Shown: positions 35,268-42,495 of the stretch, one piece after another
How positions within the stretch are numbered: the stretch's first letter is position 1
Layout: each line of letters starts with the position of its first letter
Assembly (NCBI GenBank): GCA_002786025.1
Contig: NHNW01000097.1
Coordinates: 1 to 62,488, forward strand
From: Zasmidium citrigriseum
Taxonomy: Eukaryota > Ascomycota > Dothideomycetes > Mycosphaerellales > Mycosphaerellaceae
Length of the DNA stretch: 62,488 nt
Direction of reading: 5' to 3'
Notes under the pieces: model-generated
The model's database searches: none
The model's input: only the letters and a program-made list of their open reading frames with translations
Told to the model about the DNA's origin: nothing
Translations under genes and position numbers: made by a program

Positions 35268-35870
35268 AGCAACGGTGGTAGAGCCTGCCAGCATTGCTTT
35301 ACATGATTTTGTTGACGACCTGACTGAGCTGAGGAAGAACTACGAACGAGAGATACCCCCTGAACCCGCTGAATAGCGCAGATGCATTCGTTGGACTTTT
35401 GCTGAGCGTTCTCGTTTTGTTGAATCAGAAGGATTCTTATGTGGTGTGTTGTGTAAGATATCTGTACCTTCAAGGGTACGGGCAGCGTAGATACCCTCTT
35501 CTTCATACTCGTAATGAAGATGCTGTGATGCTGTAGCCGTCTTTCCGACGTGCATTTTCATTTTGTGTCTATATACTGATCAACAGCGGCTTGGACGCAG
35601 GACCGATTGTTGAGACAGCGAGACCGATGTCGACTGCTATACATTATGCTATGCATCGTATACACTTATGAAAGGTGAACGAGTGAAGAGCGGAGGAGGT
35701 GAAGGGCGTCGCGTTACTTGTTGCGTTGGGTGTTGTCGCAAGTGAACGGCGACGCATTTCTATTTCCCTTCGACCTCGCGATTCTTCATTCTTCAGAAAT
35801 CCTTTGACGAAACATCAAGATCCCGCCACCTAGCCAGGAACACCCCCAGACCGACGACGAACACTCAGTC
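35268..35870. other. Intergenic: KCH gene 3' region and promoter of orphan gene 1
   Basis: Contains a 3' module at about 35,504-35,560 that recurs after orphan gene 1 (see the repeat entry), a CAAGGGTAC/GATACCCTCTT imperfect hairpin (35,470-35,500), and the promoter motif GGTGAACG at 35,674. No gene seen. Confidence 0.5.
35504..35560 (+). repeat. 3' module, copy 1
   Basis: Shares GATGCTGTAGCCGTCTT, then GACGTGCATTT with 37,114-37,146, and more weakly the preceding 25 bp. It lies 240 bp after the KCH stop codon, probably in the 3' UTR or terminator region. Confidence 0.8.
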
Positions 35871-37001
35871 ATGGCAGCCAAAGGGAACAACTTCATCCAG
35901 CTGGCGATGTACGACACCCCAAATGCGGACCAGCCAGAGACCTACGGCGAGATTGTGGAGAGAATCGGCAAGGAGGATGCCTCCGACCCAAGCGCAATGG
36001 TCCCATTCGCAAAGAAGAAGCAGGAGACAGAGGCCAAGTCCTTCAACACGGCGGCCAACATTGACAACTTCGCCCAGTTCGTCATGCACGATGCCTCAAA
36101 CCCGGTCGTCCTTCAGTTGCGCATGACACTGGGAATGATCGACGACCACAACACGAAGAAGATCAGCAGCGCCGTCGAGGTCCTACTCGCTCAACTTCCA
36201 GACAGTTCCGACAAGCCAAAGACCTTCGACGAGCTCGTGGCGAGGATTTGCAGAGCGGTTTCTGGCCCCAGCACATCGATGACTCTCCAGAACAAGGTCC
36301 AAGACGAAGACGAAGACGTGCTTGCGGATCTGATGGGCGGTCTTTCCTCTGAAGACGTACCGATGGCCGATAGTGAGGCTGCTGCTTGGGGCTTCGACAC
36401 TGGATATGAGCCGGACGCCGAAAACGTGTTCTACTTTCTGGACAGCACTTTCAGAGGATCGCTCTACCTCGTTGTCGAGATTATCATCTATGCACTCAAC
36501 GAAGCGAAGCGCTGGCGGGACATGGGCGTCGAATTGCTCCGTCTGGCCGTGCAGAAGGCGAAGAAGCTGGACCACCACCCCATCGCCCGCCTGTCCAGAG
36601 ACATCGTCTTCGTCCGCAAATTCCTCCAGCACGGGCGTCACGGATGGCCCATGATGGATATCCCGCACAAGTTTCACAACGACGTCGTGCCGATGTTGGA
36701 GCAGTTCGCCACGATCGTGTTCCAGCTGAGCCAGAAGCATGTGGAGTTGCGGTGTTTGCGGGAGGCGTTCGTGGATCCTAGCGTGAGGATGTTGAAGGTT
36801 TTGCAAGTTCTGCGGCGCTTCAGGATTGCGGAAGAGCAGAAGGCAGGCGAGACTCAGCAGAGGATGATGGAGCAAGAGGCCATGTGGAAGCGGAGAGAGG
36901 AGGACATGCATCCAGAGAAGAAGGTCGACGGTCTGATGGCGATGATGTGGAAGTCGAGCTTGGACGCCGACAGAGATGGAGATATGGCAATGCAGGGTTG
37001 A
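35871..37001 (+). CDS. Orphan tandem family protein 1
   Basis: 376 residues, no introns, no signal peptide, no membrane segment. Domain-like blocks shared with the next three genes: an N-terminal block near residues 64-100 (FVMHDASNPVVLQLRMTLGM), which corresponds to MIEAILDESNDNPVLVQFR in member 3, and a central block near residues 245-258 (FLQHGRHGWPMMDIP), which corresponds to LHEGREGWKLMNLP in member 3. Here the first block is preceded by about 60 extra residues that themselves resemble a half copy (IQLAMYDTPNADQP), suggesting an internal duplication. The C terminus is Met/Glu-rich and helical. The start ATG has a good context (gtcATGGCA). Function unknown; probably cytoplasmic or nuclear. 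Confidence 0.75.
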   Translation: MAAKGNNFIQLAMYDTPNADQPETYGEIVERIGKEDASDPSAMVPFAKKKQETEAKSFNTAANIDNFAQFVMHDASNPVVLQLRMTLGMIDDHNTKKISSAVEVLLAQLPDSSDKPKTFDELVARICRAVSGPSTSMTLQNKVQDEDEDVLADLMGGLSSEDVPMADSEAAAWGFDTGYEPDAENVFYFLDSTFRGSLYLVVEIIIYALNEAKRWRDMGVELLRLAVQKAKKLDHHPIARLSRDIVFVRKFLQHGRHGWPMMDIPHKFHNDVVPMLEQFATIVFQLSQKHVELRCLREAFVDPSVRMLKVLQVLRRFRIAEEQKAGETQQRMMEQEAMWKRREEDMHPEKKVDGLMAMMWKSSLDADRDGDMAMQG

Positions 37002-37093
37002 AATAGAGCGAAAGGTCGTCTTCTTGAAATAGAGATGGATTCTATGGCCGTCTTGTTGATTTGCAAATGCAAGAGTGTATAGATGACAAGCCT

Positions 37094-37150
37094 GCTCATA
37101 ATCAAGATGTTTCGATGCTGTAGCCGTCTTCTTGACGTGCATTTCCTTGT
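37094..37150 (+). repeat. 3' module, copy 2
   Basis: Second copy of the module seen after the KCH gene; here it lies about 95-150 bp after the stop codon of orphan gene 1. The shared core is GATGCTGTAGCCGTCTT. Confidence 0.8.
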
Positions 37151-37339
37151 TCTATTGTCACTCTAGTGACAATCTTCTCCAGGTGAATCTACGCCTTGTG
37201 AAGAGGAGGAAATGAATGGATACGTTATACGTTGGACAATATACAACACCGAACCACACCTATACACTTGATAACCATGGATCCATCGATTCTCCCGGAG
37301 CCTTCAACATTACCACGGACCACGTGAGCCAACACCAAC

Positions 37340-37834
37340 ATGGACTCCAACCCCCAGCAAGACTACGTCGAATTCGACTTCGAAGAGGTCGTGCGCCTCA
37401 TCAACCAAGATCTCGACCAAGACCCCTTCGTCATCTCCCTACGGTTTCAGATGGAAGCATTCGCACGTGGCACGGTAGATACTGCTGCTATCGGAGATCT
37501 GTTTGCCCAGCTTCAGATCTCGGATGAGAGAGATCTTGCGAAGCACCTGGGCGTGGACCAAAGCGATGAGGATGAGATGGCGAAGTTGACGGAGATGATG
37601 AAGGCTGTTGGTCTTCGTCTTGAGGAGGAGGAGAAGGGCGAGGAGGTTGGTCCTACGGCTGAGAAAACCGACGATTGGTCCAACGTGTACTTCGTTGATC
37701 AAGAGGAGGCGGACTTCTACGCGAAGATGGCGGAGGAGTTGTGGCCACTGGGCGCTGATATGCCTCTGGGCCTGGACATGGGCGAGGTCGTCGAAAAGGG
37801 GGAGGAGATTGAGGATTCTATGATGGACATCTAG
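37340..37834 (+). CDS. Orphan tandem family protein 2 (short form)
   Basis: 164 residues. The N terminus (VRLINQDLDQDPFVISLRFQM, residues 14-34) matches the family's N-terminal block, and the C terminus ends SMMDI, like NMDI of member 3. The central GW-K/P block seen in the other members is missing, so this looks like a member with an internal deletion of about 200 residues that kept both ends. The rest is strongly acidic (Glu/Asp-rich, several EEE runs) and helical. An intact start (acaATGGAC) and normal codon use suggest it may still be expressed. Function unknown. Confidence 0.65.
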   Translation: MDSNPQQDYVEFDFEEVVRLINQDLDQDPFVISLRFQMEAFARGTVDTAAIGDLFAQLQISDERDLAKHLGVDQSDEDEMAKLTEMMKAVGLRLEEEEKGEEVGPTAEKTDDWSNVYFVDQEEADFYAKMAEELWPLGADMPLGLDMGEVVEKGEEIEDSMMDI

Positions 37835-38221
37835 GTACTGGAAATCCCCTTTCCCGACGGTGAGACATGGAGCGCTTACTCGTGGACGAGTTTGAGACGC
37901 GAGTGACTTGCTCGGTGAACGAGTATGCCAAATCACTCCCCAAAGGTGAGCGCGTGAATGCGCATTCGTTACTTACCTTGCGTCGGATGTCGCGATTGCA
38001 CCTCTGGATTATTTAAATACACCTGACGGTAGCTGGAGACCGCCTCAAACCTCGAACGATCTTTGAGACGACATTGATACCACAACACGACCACGGCTCC
38101 TTTCCCTCGCCTTCGCAAAGCCAATCCAAAAGGCAGAGCAAGCAGGACTTCCAGTGAGACGACAGCGCTACTGAAGAACGCACGCAACCCCGATCAGCAC
38201 ATTCTCAAGAAAATCAATACG
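37835..38221. promoter_or_regulatory. Intergenic with promoter motifs of orphan gene 3
   Basis: TACTGGAAATC directly follows the stop of orphan gene 2 and recurs at 39,405, in the DNA downstream of gene 3. GGTGAACGAG at 37,914 and GGTGAGCGCG at 37,944 resemble motifs ahead of genes 1 and 4. No gene seen. Confidence 0.45.
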
Positions 38222-39283
38222 ATGTTTCACTTCAGCGAGCGATACACCGAAGCGGAGGTCGAGGAACTCATCGATTCGATGATTGAGGCGATTCTTGACG
38301 AGTCGAACGACAACCCAGTCCTCGTCCAGTTCCGCACCTTGTTGACTGCAGCTATCGATCCGGCCAACAAGAGCAATTCTGAGGGTGCTGGCAATCGACT
38401 ACTTCGCAAGCACTGTGGAGACTATGAGAGCCACTTCCACTTTGGTGACATTTTGGAGCGCATGTTCAAGCGAGGCATGCTACCCTCCGATGCAAAGACG
38501 GTCGCCCACTTGACGTACCGGGTCAATGACACGAGCTGCGAGCACGACATAGATTACTTCGTGGCCGCCGTGGATGGATGGCGAGGATCTCGCTCTTTCC
38601 GGCGGACTGGCTCTCGTCCTCGACCTGGCAGCCCATTCAACAACTTGGACTGGGACTTCAATGCCGCCGCAGAGCATATGCTCGACGTTCTCAAGGCTGC
38701 GCGAGCCGATGCGATTCTGTGGACCTCCATGAACAAGCGCGAGCCTCTCGAGTTCCGTGCATCTCTCAAAGAAATGACGGAGGAGTGGCCGGACGGCCCA
38801 GTCCAGATCGTTCAACAGCAACAAGATCTCAAGGACATCTGGGATTTCTTGCACGAAGGGCGCGAGGGCTGGAAGTTGATGAACTTGCCCCTCGAGATCT
38901 TGCAGGTGGCCACTGAGTACGCCGGGCTGATGGAGGACTTGGGCGCGGAGGAAGAGCCCGAGTTTGAGCTGCTCGAGAGGTTTGGCTTGTTTGCGTGGCG
39001 GATCCGGCACCATCTGGAGTGGTTGCAAGGCCAGAAGGAGCGCTCGGAGCGTATTCAACAGTGGCGGGCCCAGTTGGCGGCGTTCAAGCAGCAAGAGGTG
39101 GAGAGTGTGAGACAGATGATGGCCGCGACCAATTTGAAGCCTGGATTCGACGAGCAGTTGGATATGCTTGCCCTTGGCATGTCCAATGCTGGTGGCGAAG
39201 CGACGAAGGAGGAAAGCGAGACGGCGCAGGGCGCGAGAGGTGAGGCTTCTGGACTGGGGTATGAGTTGAATATGGACATCTGA
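38222..39283 (+). CDS. Orphan tandem family protein 3
   Basis: 353 residues, single exon, no signal peptide. It has the N-terminal block (residues 12-38: LIDSMIEAILDESNDNPVLV), a central basic patch (RRTGSRPRPGSP, near 131-142), the LHEGREGWKLMNLP block (residues 215-228) and the C-terminal block LEWLQGQKERSER with later LKPGFDEQLDMLALGM (residues 298-313). The latter two align well with member 4 (LENGHDGWKLYKLP, LKWLQGVRDDYGR, LEPGFDEQLEALAL). The C-terminal half is predicted helical with coiled-coil character. An acidic, coding-like stretch follows the stop (39,310-39,403) and may be the remnant of an older C terminus. Function unknown. Confidence 0.75.
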   Translation: MFHFSERYTEAEVEELIDSMIEAILDESNDNPVLVQFRTLLTAAIDPANKSNSEGAGNRLLRKHCGDYESHFHFGDILERMFKRGMLPSDAKTVAHLTYRVNDTSCEHDIDYFVAAVDGWRGSRSFRRTGSRPRPGSPFNNLDWDFNAAAEHMLDVLKAARADAILWTSMNKREPLEFRASLKEMTEEWPDGPVQIVQQQQDLKDIWDFLHEGREGWKLMNLPLEILQVATEYAGLMEDLGAEEEPEFELLERFGLFAWRIRHHLEWLQGQKERSERIQQWRAQLAAFKQQEVESVRQMMAATNLKPGFDEQLDMLALGMSNAGGEATKEESETAQGARGEASGLGYELNMDI

Positions 39284-39771
39284 GAGCGGAAGAATGGGAC
39301 GAAAGCAGCGGAGCGTGGTCTGGGGGCATGATCGACGAGCCACAGGATGATTCAGGGGATATGGAGTTGAACCTACCGCTTCTGGATGGACTCGGAGATC
39401 TGGATACTGGAAATCTTCCTTTGGACTCGGATCGAATGGACGGAGTCACCTGGATGTAGTATACAGTGAAAGAGAGTGACTCCTTTGTCGCGGAGGTGAA
39501 CGCGCCTTGTCGCGTGAATGCTGGCAAAGGCCGCGCCAGTGAACGCGATTGTGACTTGCTTCCTACGTTGTATGTCGCGACGAGTGACTTTATTCCGCCG
39601 TTGTACGTCGCGACGAATCACTATAACTATGCCCGGCTTCGACTTCGCCCTCCCTCGAGTTTGGAATTCAGACAACCGCCTGCTGTCGAAGATCAGGACA
39701 CGCCGAGCACTTCGACAGCACTCCAAGAGCTTCAGCATACATCCAGACCGCTCACATAAGACACCGACACC
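39284..39771. promoter_or_regulatory. Intergenic with short direct repeats, promoter of orphan gene 4
   Basis: Contains the coding-like leftover noted under gene 3, the promoter motif GGTGAACGCG at 39,495, and two 22-bp direct repeats (39,568-39,589 and 39,601-39,622; TTGTAYGTCGCGACGARTSACT), offset 33 bp. The repeats contain the palindrome TCGCGA, so they may bind a dimeric regulator. No gene seen. Confidence 0.5.
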
Positions 39772-40716
39772 ATGGGCGCCGTTGAAAGCTACGTCGACGG
39801 TCTCATCCTCGCCATGCGGGACGAATCGAACCAAAACCCCTCCATCAACCTACTTCGCGCCGCCATGGATCTGGCTCTCAACAGGATCAATGAGGACAAT
39901 ATCGAGAAGCTCGGCGTGATTGCTAACGGCCTTCTGTCCCTGATCCAGGGCCTTGATAGGACCGTCACCTTCACGCTGCTGATGTCGAGGATGGGCAAGG
40001 CTAACGCACTCAACCCGGACATGATGGCCTTGACGACCAAGCTCGCAGACTTGGGTCTCAAGGCGGAATACACCCAGTGGCAGGCAGCCGCCCTCGGCCT
40101 GGGCACGCCTCAAGACTTCACTCCATCCCCCGGCAACACCCTCTACCACCCAGACGTCGACTTCAAACGCGCCATGTGCCTGATCGATGAGACCATCACC
40201 GCAGCGCGAGAGGAGTCCACGCGGTTGTTGAACCTGTCAAAGCACCAGCCTGGTCAGCTCCGCGACCACCTCCGGAAGCTGCGCAACCGCGAAGGTCCGA
40301 ACTCGATCACCGACATGCGACTTGCCAGCATGCACATCTTCGAGCTCCTGGAGAACGGCCACGACGGCTGGAAACTCTACAAGCTGCCCGACGAGTTCTT
40401 CAACAAGGTCCTGCCGGCGGCGTGGGACTGGATGCATGCCGTCAAAGCGCTGAGCCTGCAGCCGCACTGCGAGATCTTCAAAGACATCGCCCACTATGCG
40501 TGGATGATTCGCCAGGCCCTGAAGTGGTTGCAAGGCGTGAGAGACGACTACGGTAGGCTGAAGTATGAGGCGCAGGTGAAGCAGGTGCAGATGGATGAGT
40601 TCGAGAACATGCGGTTGATGTTGGAGGGAGCGAGTTTGGAACCAGGTTTCGATGAGCAGTTGGAGGCGTTGGCTTTGGAGGCGCCTGCTGAGTGTGAGAA
40701 GGATAAGCAGGGTTGA
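39772..40716 (+). CDS. Orphan tandem family protein 4
   Basis: 314 residues, single exon. N-terminal block LILAMRDESNQNPSINLLR (residues 10-28), central LENGHDGWKLYKLPDEFF (residues 190-207) and C-terminal block WMIRQALKWLQGV, then LEPGFDEQLEALALEAP (residues about 285-301). It is closest to member 3, and both end shortly after the PGFDEQL motif. No signal peptide or membrane segment; mostly helical. The start has a strong context (accATGGGC). The PGFDEQL motif and the GWKL motif are the best search handles for the family. Function unknown. Confidence 0.75.
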   Translation: MGAVESYVDGLILAMRDESNQNPSINLLRAAMDLALNRINEDNIEKLGVIANGLLSLIQGLDRTVTFTLLMSRMGKANALNPDMMALTTKLADLGLKAEYTQWQAAALGLGTPQDFTPSPGNTLYHPDVDFKRAMCLIDETITAAREESTRLLNLSKHQPGQLRDHLRKLRNREGPNSITDMRLASMHIFELLENGHDGWKLYKLPDEFFNKVLPAAWDWMHAVKALSLQPHCEIFKDIAHYAWMIRQALKWLQGVRDDYGRLKYEAQVKQVQMDEFENMRLMLEGASLEPGFDEQLEALALEAPAECEKDKQG

Positions 40717-40777
40717 GTGGCGGAAAGGGCGTGTCGGTGAGGAAGGTGTAGCTTGACTTGATAGAGATGGAAGCTTG

Positions 40778-41139
40778 TCATCCCCAATCTCGAGTCTAGT
40801 TCCAGTCTCTGATCGTTGGATTCGGTAGCATAGACAGCTTCAGCTTTGCGGAGAAAGGGGTAGTATGTTGAAAATACCACCTGCCGGCGACAAGTGAGGT
40901 GCCCTTTACATGCCCCCGACGAGGGCATCTCAAAGATGTACATTTCAATATGAGGCGTACTATCCCCGATCTCCGTATCTTGTTCCATTCTACGATGCTT
41001 GGATTAGTAGCATAGACAGCTTCGGCTTCGTGGAGAAAGGGGCAAATGTTGAAAACATCGACTTCCAGCGACAGGTGTGATGCCCTTTTCATGCCCTCGC
41101 TCAGGGCATCTCAAAGATGTACATCTCAACACTGAGCGC
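40778..41139 (+). repeat. 181-bp tandem duplication upstream of the F-box-like gene
   Basis: Two head-to-tail units (about 40,778-40,958 and 40,959-41,139). Landmarks at 181-bp offset include GGGCATCTCAAAGATGTACAT (40,923 and 41,104; 20 of these bases are invariant), GTAGCATAGACAGCTTC and GGAGAAAGGGG. Each unit holds the inverted pair GATGCCC-like / GGGCATC. The units differ at about one position in six, so the duplication is not recent. No ORF seems real here. Confidence 0.8.
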
Positions 41140-41498
41140 ACTATCCCCACAGGTAAACTTTATGCTAATAGCTGACTATAGGTCCCAGCAGCTTGGGTAG
41201 GTGGTAAGCTTTTAGAGATACGCCTGAGAGAGGTCGCTTTAATTCAAGAATTTGTAGATATGTGCACTGCCTCCATGTGGAACTTTTCGCCCTAATTATG
41301 CCCAAGGGTATATAAATTACGTGGAGGTAGGTCTCATGGGGCTTGATTCTATCCCCAGAATACAAGTCTACATCCAAGCATTCAACAGTGCTATTGATCT
41401 ATTACAGCTCGAGAGAGATATCGGAGATAGAACCAGTAAGTCTTGAGAGAAGTTGCCTTCATGTGAAGATCGCTGACGGCGGGCAAGCAGGCATCACC
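41140..41498. promoter_or_regulatory. Promoter and 5' region of the F-box-like gene
   Basis: Contains TATAAATT at about 41,310, a plausible TATA box 190 bp before the chosen start. An in-frame extension to an ATG at 41,343 exists but is not conserved-looking. Confidence 0.45.
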
Positions 41499-42308
41499 AT
41501 GGCCGCAGGAAACGACCGCTCGGGCTTGCTCGACCTCCCGCTGGAGCTGCGCAGGGAAATCTACGAGAATCTCTTCTCGCAGAGTAACACCCTCCACCTC
41601 CCGGAGCCAGAGCGCGCGAGCATCACCGCCGCTTGCTGCACCTGCAAGCAGGTGAGCGCCGAAGTCAAGACGTACGAGAACGATCGTCTCTCAAAGCTTG
41701 GCTCAAAGCGCGAGCAATACACCAAGTGCATTTTCACCGTCTACCCGGACGGGCGCTCGACGTTCCCGACCTCACCTAGAGAGTGGCCTTGCATCAAGGA
41801 CGTTGAGGTTGTTATCGATGATCTCACGCTGCAGAACAACTACCGCGGGGGCGAGGATGAACCCCTCCGCTCTCAGATCGCGGAGATGAGAGCCGTGTTG
41901 AAGCACTTCGTCACCTGGGTGAACTCACGCTCCACGGCCATCGAAAGCGTGCGCATCCGCTTCACGCATAGCGATGAGGATGCTCCGGTCCTCGATCAGC
42001 GCATTGGCAACTCCGGCTTCACCGTCATGTGGCTTATCATCGAGCCATTGCTAGACCTTCCCGTGTGTGAGAAGGTCACGGTGGAGCAAAGTGAAGAAGC
42101 CCGCTCCCGGATGCTCGGCATTGACGATGGATTAGAGCCCGTGGACGACTTGAGCGAGGAGTACCAGATGGAATTGAGGTTTGCGCTGCAAGGGTGGTTG
42201 AAGAGCGCTGAGGCGAGAGATGAGGAGTTTAACGAGGTAGCAGCAGAGCTTGCCGATGTTGAGTTTGCGGAGATGTGGGAGGAGGAGTGGATGGACGAGG
42301 CATGCTGA
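41499..42308 (+). CDS. F-box-like domain protein
   Basis: 269 residues from the ATG at 41,499, chosen because of its good context (accATGGCC) and because the domain begins soon after; the frame is open upstream to 41,343. Residues 10-26 read GLLDLPLELRREIYENL, the L-LP-E-L-R-x-x-I-x-x-x-L(F) pattern of fungal F-box and F-box-like proteins. The rest (IFTVYPDGRSTFP, DVEVVIDDL, VRIRFTHSDE) resembles the beta-rich domains seen behind F-boxes in Pezizomycotina. Such proteins recruit targets to SCF ubiquitin ligases, but many degenerate family members exist, so the role is inferred. The C terminus is Glu-rich (EFAEMWEEEWMDEAC). Confidence 0.65.
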   Translation: MAAGNDRSGLLDLPLELRREIYENLFSQSNTLHLPEPERASITAACCTCKQVSAEVKTYENDRLSKLGSKREQYTKCIFTVYPDGRSTFPTSPREWPCIKDVEVVIDDLTLQNNYRGGEDEPLRSQIAEMRAVLKHFVTWVNSRSTAIESVRIRFTHSDEDAPVLDQRIGNSGFTVMWLIIEPLLDLPVCEKVTVEQSEEARSRMLGIDDGLEPVDDLSEEYQMELRFALQGWLKSAEARDEEFNEVAAELADVEFAEMWEEEWMDEAC

Positions 42309-42495
42309 GGGGAAGGAGAAAGGGGAAATTTTCACGGCCCGAGGATGCCGAATTTGCGGACCGAAATGGCCGGATTTGGTTTGCGAGTCCCGGCAGCCAA
42401 TGCATGGTGACAACTAGGTCATCAAGCAATTTATAATTAGTCTTTTCCATCGCGCTCGTGCAAGCTCAGAACCAAACGACACGTCTGGCTGCTGT
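42309..42495. other. Convergent 3' region
   Basis: Short space between the F-box-like gene (+) and the secreted protein gene (-). No feature seen beyond AT-rich stretches suited to polyadenylation (about 42,425-42,445). Confidence 0.5.

Noticed and set aside
38480..39343. 287-codon minus-strand ORF opposite orphan gene 3
   Set aside because: The plus-strand frame has clear similarity to its tandem neighbours; the minus-strand frame has none.
41343..41498. Longer start for the F-box-like protein
   Set aside because: The extra 52 residues contain no domain and the ATG at 41,499 has a better context; I kept the shorter form.
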